Below, in pieces: positions 16,782-20,050 of a stretch of DNA of 20,050 nucleotides. Below the pieces are notes generated by a model. It made no database searches. It saw only the letters and a list, made by a program, of their open reading frames with translations, and had not been told where the DNA came from. The stretch comes from Crocinitomicaceae bacterium (lineage in GTDB: Bacteria > Bacteroidota > Bacteroidia > Flavobacteriales_D > Sanyastnellaceae). Numbering within the stretch: the first letter of the stretch is position 1; each line of letters opens with the position of its first letter. Both the position numbers and the translations under genes were made by a program. The DNA is taken from NCBI GenBank assembly GCA_020848015.1, contig JADLBA010000270.1:1-20050 (forward strand), written 5' to 3'.

Positions 16782-17174
16782 TCATGCGTACAATACAAGA
16801 GAACAGTTAAGAGTATAGATCGGAATATTCCGGGGTGGCGGAACATTCAGCAAAACATCCGGGTGGTTTTGCAATACTCTTTCTACACCGGAAAATTCAA
16901 AATGAGGAACTTTTGCAGGAATAAATTTCTGGAATATCCTCAGCGCAGATGTAAGCCGCTGTTCATCGTCGAGTTGAAAATCAAGTTTTTCATTCGCACA
17001 GCAGGAAGGAGATATGTTGCACTGATCATCTTGTTCAGCTTCACAGCAATTAGCTACAGCAGAGAGAAACCCAATATCCTCAAGTTTGTCACAGCAATAA
17101 TGAAGATGCAAATGCACACCAATGGACATAATTCCATAGATAGCCATCATTCCTATTGCCATCCACTTGCGCAT
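16782..17174 (-). CDS. HYC_CC_PP family protein
   Basis: 130 aa. It shows all three signatures that give this Bacteroidota family its name: HLHLHYCC (residues 21-28), CC pairs (43-44 and 58-59, plus Cys52), and PP near the C-terminus (NVPPPRNIP, 111-119). An N-terminal hydrophobic stretch (residues 4-20, MAIGMMAIYGIMSIG) is a signal peptide or membrane anchor, placing the Cys/His cluster outside the cytoplasm. The family has no fixed biochemical role. Frequent neighbours are HMA proteins and TonB receptors, as here, which points to metal binding or sensing (inference). It is first in the three-gene metal operon. The first ATG (17174) is only 4 nt from the -7 element; Met5 at 17162 would also give a normal signal sequence and leave a short leader. 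Confidence 0.88.
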   Translation of the reverse strand: MRKWMAIGMMAIYGIMSIGVHLHLHYCCDKLEDIGFLSAVANCCEAEQDDQCNISPSCCANEKLDFQLDDEQRLTSALRIFQKFIPAKVPHFEFSGVERVLQNHPDVLLNVPPPRNIPIYTLNCSLVLYA

Positions 17175-17178
17175 ATTG

Positions 17179-17186
17179 CAAATATA
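17179..17186 (-). promoter_or_regulatory. -7 element of the metal operon
   Basis: TATATTTG matches TAnnTTTG exactly and is identical to the -7 element at 1898-1905. No TTG is found 17-23 nt upstream; CCTTTAA is the nearest approach, so a second factor may be needed. The predicted transcription start falls at or next to the annotated ATG (17174), implying a leaderless or nearly leaderless mRNA. Confidence 0.5.
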
Positions 17187-17226
17187 CCACCTATATTTTA
17201 TTAAAGGTTGGAAGTTTAACAGATCC

Positions 17227-18981
17227 TTATAATCCCAATTCTTTCTTTACCCTATCCATCCTCACCTCTAATTCCTTCACCTGTTCAGTATATGCTCCCG
17301 CTCCGCGAAACGGTGCCTTCATAGAAAAGTAAAATTTTATTTTGGGTTCCGTTCCACTGGGTCGTGCATTGATCATTGATCCATCTTCCAACTCAAACTG
17401 TAATACATTGGAAGAAGGCAGGTCAATCGCTGTTTCTTCCGCAGTAAAAATATTTCTGCAAACACCCGTTTTAAAATCGCGGATAATTTTCACCTTCGAG
17501 CCAGCCAGTTCAGTGGGTGGATTATCTCTCATGCGCACCATCATCGCCTGGATTTGTTTCGACCCATCAAGGCCTTTCATCGTAATTGACAACAATTGCT
17601 CATGATAAACACCATAGCGCTGATAGATTTCGAGCATGATACCCCACAAGGAAGTGTTGTTTGATTTTGCCCAGGCCGCCATTTCTCCCATTACTACGGT
17701 AGAAATAACACCGTCTTTATCTCTAACAAAATCACCAATGAGACAGCCGAAACTTTCTTCTCCACCACAGATAAACTGGCGCTTTCCCTCCAGCCTTCGT
17801 ATCACATCGGCCATATACTTGAATCCCGTCAGCGTATCAAAATATTCAACTTTAAAAGAACGTGCGATATCAGCCACCAACTCAGAAGTAACAACTGTTT
17901 TGACCACAAACTGATTTCCTGTCAAAAGTCCCTTTTCAGACCAACGGCACAGTTGGTAATAGACTAAAAGACTCAGTGTCTGGTTTCCATTCAGCAGCAG
18001 GTAATTTCCTTTTTCATCCGGAACAGCAAGACCAACGCGATCTGAGTCCGGATCCGTTCCTACTACCACATCTGCCCTCACCTTTTGCGCTAAGTCCAAC
18101 GCCATTTTCATAGCATCCTTTTCTTCCGGATTTGGCGATTTTACCGTTGGAAAATTTCCGTTAGGTACTGATTGCTCTTCGACGATATGGACATTGGTAA
18201 AACCAAATTTTTTGAGCGCTTTTGGAACGAGCGTTATACCAGACCCGTGGATCGGGGTATAAACAAACACAGGCTGAGAAGAAATGATCTCCTGTTGGGC
18301 ATGCAACAATGTGCCTATTTTTTCCAGATAGATATTCTCTGTGGATTCATCCAGCACCGTGATCAGCGATGGATTCGCATCGAAAAAAACTTCCTGTGGA
18401 CCTTTTACTGCCCTTACCTCTTCAATAATCCCGATGTCGTGCGGCGCTACTACCTGGCTGCCGTCTTCCCAATAAACTTTGTACCCATTGTATTCAGGCG
18501 GATTGTGCGATGCCGTAATTACAATACCGGCCTGGCACTTCAAATGTCTAACTGTAAAAGAAAGAAGTGGTGTTGGTCTTAATTCAGAAAAAATATTTAC
18601 CGCAATACCATTCGCCGAGAATACCGCCGCCGCAGTCTCTGTAAAAAACCTCGAGTTATTCCTCGAATCATGGGCGATGGCAACGCTGACCTGTTTTCCC
18701 GGAAAAAGTTTTTTCAGGTAATTAGCCAATCCTTGCGTAGTCATACCTACCGTATAACGATTCATCCTGCAACTTCCAACCCCCATAATTCCCCTCAACC
18801 CTCCGGTACCGAATTCAAGATCGGCATGGAAAGCCTCCATCAGTTCTTTCGGGTCTCCTGCAAGCATCCTGCTTACTTCTGTACGGGTAGATTCGTCGAA
18901 CAAAGGGCTCAGCCATCCATTGGCTTTCGCAACTATTTCTGCAGGTAATTCAGTGGTTGTGCTCATTTTCAGTAAAGTCAT
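17227..18981 (-). CDS. Phospho-sugar mutase (alpha-D-phosphohexomutase, PgcA/PGM2 type)
   Basis: 584 aa, close to the size of B. subtilis PgcA and clearly longer than AlgC-type enzymes. All four active-site elements are present: the phosphoserine loop TASHNPPEYNGYKVYW (Ser158), the Mg-binding loop GTDPDSDRVGLA (310-315), the sugar-specificity loop GGEESFG (406-412) and the phosphate-binding loop RPSGTEPKIKFY near 545. It interconverts hexose 1- and 6-phosphates; glucose 1-phosphate would feed dTDP-glucose and so the rhamnose route served by rfbD next door, though mannose phosphate use cannot be excluded. The ATG at 18981 overlaps rfbD by 32 nt. A second ATG at 18966 (residue 6, MSTTTELP) overlaps by 17 nt and is equally believable. 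A two-gene operon with rfbD is very likely. It should act in the cytoplasm. Confidence 0.93.
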   Translation of the reverse strand: MTLLKMSTTTELPAEIVAKANGWLSPLFDESTRTEVSRMLAGDPKELMEAFHADLEFGTGGLRGIMGVGSCRMNRYTVGMTTQGLANYLKKLFPGKQVSVAIAHDSRNNSRFFTETAAAVFSANGIAVNIFSELRPTPLLSFTVRHLKCQAGIVITASHNPPEYNGYKVYWEDGSQVVAPHDIGIIEEVRAVKGPQEVFFDANPSLITVLDESTENIYLEKIGTLLHAQQEIISSQPVFVYTPIHGSGITLVPKALKKFGFTNVHIVEEQSVPNGNFPTVKSPNPEEKDAMKMALDLAQKVRADVVVGTDPDSDRVGLAVPDEKGNYLLLNGNQTLSLLVYYQLCRWSEKGLLTGNQFVVKTVVTSELVADIARSFKVEYFDTLTGFKYMADVIRRLEGKRQFICGGEESFGCLIGDFVRDKDGVISTVVMGEMAAWAKSNNTSLWGIMLEIYQRYGVYHEQLLSITMKGLDGSKQIQAMMVRMRDNPPTELAGSKVKIIRDFKTGVCRNIFTAEETAIDLPSSNVLQFELEDGSMINARPSGTEPKIKFYFSMKAPFRGAGAYTEQVKELEVRMDRVKKELGL

Positions 18982-19858
18982 TATATATACATGCGGTCAA
19001 TCCTTCTTTCCAGGATAGTGGCCTGATACCGGTATTCCGGATAAATTTTGAATTGTCTAACTTTGAATACGCAGGGCGCTTCGCCTTTGCCGGAAAATCT
19101 GGGGTAGTTAGCTTATTCACCGGAACAAATAGCTTTTTATTCATCACAATTTCTCTTGCAAAATCCCACCAACTGGCGGTTCCTTCCTGAGAATAATGAT
19201 AAATACCGTATTCGAAATGTTTTTGTTCAACGAGAATCTGAGTAAGGAGGTCCAACACATCGTGTGCGAGATGGCGGGCATAAGTAGGAGAAGATACCTG
19301 GTCGCCTACAACATTCAGAACGCCATTTTCCTTTGCAAGACGGACGATAGTTTTATAAAAATTATGCCCATACGACGAATACATCCAGGACGTGCGAAGG
19401 ATGATGTGCCTTTTTAATTTTTCATCAATCAGGCGCTCTCCTGCAAGTTTGCTCCTGCCATAAGCAGAAACCGGATTTACAGGATCGTCTTCATTGTAAG
19501 GTTTATTTTTTAATCCATCAAAAACGTAATCAGTAGAAAAATGCACCAGCAGGGACCCTGATTCTTTGCACGCATCAGCGAGAAATCCTGCGGAAGTCGC
19601 ATTCACAAGAAGCGCATTTTCCGGTTCGTCCTCTGCCCTTTCCACGTTGGTATATGCTGCACAATTAATGACAGCATCCGGTTTTTCATGAGCAATGAAC
19701 TCGTGCACCCTATGCTCCAGCGAAATATCAAATTCGAGTTTAGATAAAAAAAGAAAAGAAAAATCTGAGAAAATATATTCGAGTGCGCGAAAGTCGTGTC
19801 CCAGTTGCCCATTGGCTCCAGTAACAATTATTTTTTTTTCCGTTGATTCGCCTTGCAT
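18950..19858 (-). CDS. rfbD: dTDP-4-dehydrorhamnose reductase
   Basis: 302 aa, normal family length. It is an extended short-chain dehydrogenase: the NADPH-binding GANGQLG motif lies at residues 14-20, DAVINCAAYTNVERAED at 61-77 is diagnostic of RfbD/RmlD, the active-site STDYVFDG is at 108-115, and the catalytic YGRSK (Tyr133, Lys137) is followed by LAGE. The later RTSWMYSSYGHNF and GDQVSSPTYA match the substrate-binding part. It catalyses the last step of dTDP-L-rhamnose synthesis. The other rhamnose genes (rfbA, B, C) are not in the window. The ATG at 19858 lies close behind a TACTTTCG element. The 3' end overlaps the mutase gene, so both are probably made from one transcript and supply surface polysaccharide precursors (inference). 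Confidence 0.93.
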   Translation of the reverse strand: MQGESTEKKIIVTGANGQLGHDFRALEYIFSDFSFLFLSKLEFDISLEHRVHEFIAHEKPDAVINCAAYTNVERAEDEPENALLVNATSAGFLADACKESGSLLVHFSTDYVFDGLKNKPYNEDDPVNPVSAYGRSKLAGERLIDEKLKRHIILRTSWMYSSYGHNFYKTIVRLAKENGVLNVVGDQVSSPTYARHLAHDVLDLLTQILVEQKHFEYGIYHYSQEGTASWWDFAREIVMNKKLFVPVNKLTTPDFPAKAKRPAYSKLDNSKFIRNTGIRPLSWKEGLTACIYNDFTENEHNH

Positions 19859-19867
19859 CGCAGTGCG

Positions 19868-19875
19868 CGAAAGTA
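19868..19875 (-). promoter_or_regulatory. Possible -7 element of rfbD
   Basis: TACTTTCG differs by one base from TAnnTTTG and lies 9 nt upstream of the rfbD ATG. No TTG is present at the expected -33 distance. The leader would be very short. Confidence 0.35.
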
Positions 19876-19927
19876 CAAGATTTTTTTATTTCAGGTTGAT
19901 CGCAGGGTGCTTAGGTCAGTTATATTA

Positions 19928-19953
19928 AACTTCCTTTTACCCCAAAAGAAGTT
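19928..19953 (-). terminator. Candidate terminator hairpin between the right-edge gene and rfbD
   Basis: AACTTC-TTTT pairs with AAAA-(G)-GAAGTT, giving 10 bp with one bulged G around a GGGGT loop. It starts 14 nt after the stop codon at 19968. The following bases (TAATATAA) are AT-rich but not a clean U-run. Its position supports a minus-strand gene ending at 19968 and separates it from rfbD. Confidence 0.45.
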
Positions 19954-19967
19954 ATTTAACGGTTTCA

Positions 19968-20050
19968 TTACCTGCGCGTTGAACTAATCGGTACTTTTGC
20001 ATTGGCATAATCATTGGCAACATTGGCCGCTAAATTTTCCTTGATGAAAA
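19968..20050 (-). CDS. C-terminal end of an unidentified gene, cut by the window edge
   Basis: Only the last 26 codons and a TAA stop are in the window. The peptide FIKENLAAN then VANDYANAKVPISSTRR looks like an ordinary soluble protein tail (helical, then a basic end). The downstream hairpin at 19928-19953 supports a real gene end. The stretch is too short to identify a family, and 26 open codons alone are weak evidence of coding. Confidence 0.42.
   Translation of the reverse strand, partial: FIKENLAANVANDYANAKVPISSTRR

Noticed and set aside
19782..19874. 13-nt direct repeat AGTGCGCGAAAGT at 19782 and 19862, exactly 80 nt apart
   Set aside because: One copy encodes part of rfbD and no further copies or mobile-element features were seen; probably chance.
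19992..20046. Plus-strand TACTTTTG followed by ATG at 20044, suggesting a divergent gene
   Set aside because: No -33 TTG at a proper distance and only two codons visible; the minus-strand reading with a stop and a terminator-like hairpin explains the region better.

Overview
The window looks like a chromosomal segment of a member of the Bacteroidota (Flavobacteriia, Chitinophagia or Sphingobacteriia type). The signs are giant Ig/SprB/PKD-repeat proteins with a gliding-motility-type C-terminal domain (type B sorting signal of the type IX secretion system, T9SS), an ECF sigma factor with a PKD-bearing membrane partner, a TonB-dependent receptor with a carboxypeptidase-regulatory-like N-terminal domain, an HYC_CC_PP family protein, and promoters of the TTG-N19-TAnnTTTG class. 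Every gene I accept lies on the minus strand, so transcription runs from right to left.

Right edge to 17227 (sugar metabolism): a partial C-terminal end of an unknown gene, followed by an AT-rich hairpin. Next come rfbD (dTDP-4-dehydrorhamnose reductase) and an overlapping phospho-sugar mutase of the PgcA/PGM2 type. Together they suggest nucleotide-sugar supply for surface polysaccharide.

17174 to 14141 (metal operon): an HYC_CC_PP family Cys/His-rich protein, an exported GxCxxC heavy-metal-binding (HMA) protein, and a TonB-dependent receptor separated from the HMA gene by 2 nt. This reads as an outer-membrane/periplasmic system for a thiophilic metal, probably copper. Upstream is a strong -7 element only 4 nt from the first start codon.

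14140 to 12623: a 199-aa protein with a degenerate J-domain-like N-terminus, flanked by hairpins, and then about 730 bp without a convincing gene but with GC-rich inverted and direct repeats.

12622 to 1 (secretion/adhesion region): a 2960-residue T9SS type B cargo protein containing a three-fold tandem array of a three-domain unit (A-B-C, about 265 aa each). It is followed by an ECF sigma factor overlapping its single-pass membrane partner. That partner's presumed periplasmic part ends in a PKD domain plus a domain resembling the same type B secretion signal as the giant protein. Last is a consensus promoter driving a nidogen-like secreted protein that runs off the left edge (617 codons seen). 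The most interesting idea is that the sigma/partner pair senses secretion or surface-cargo status through this cargo-like C-terminal domain.
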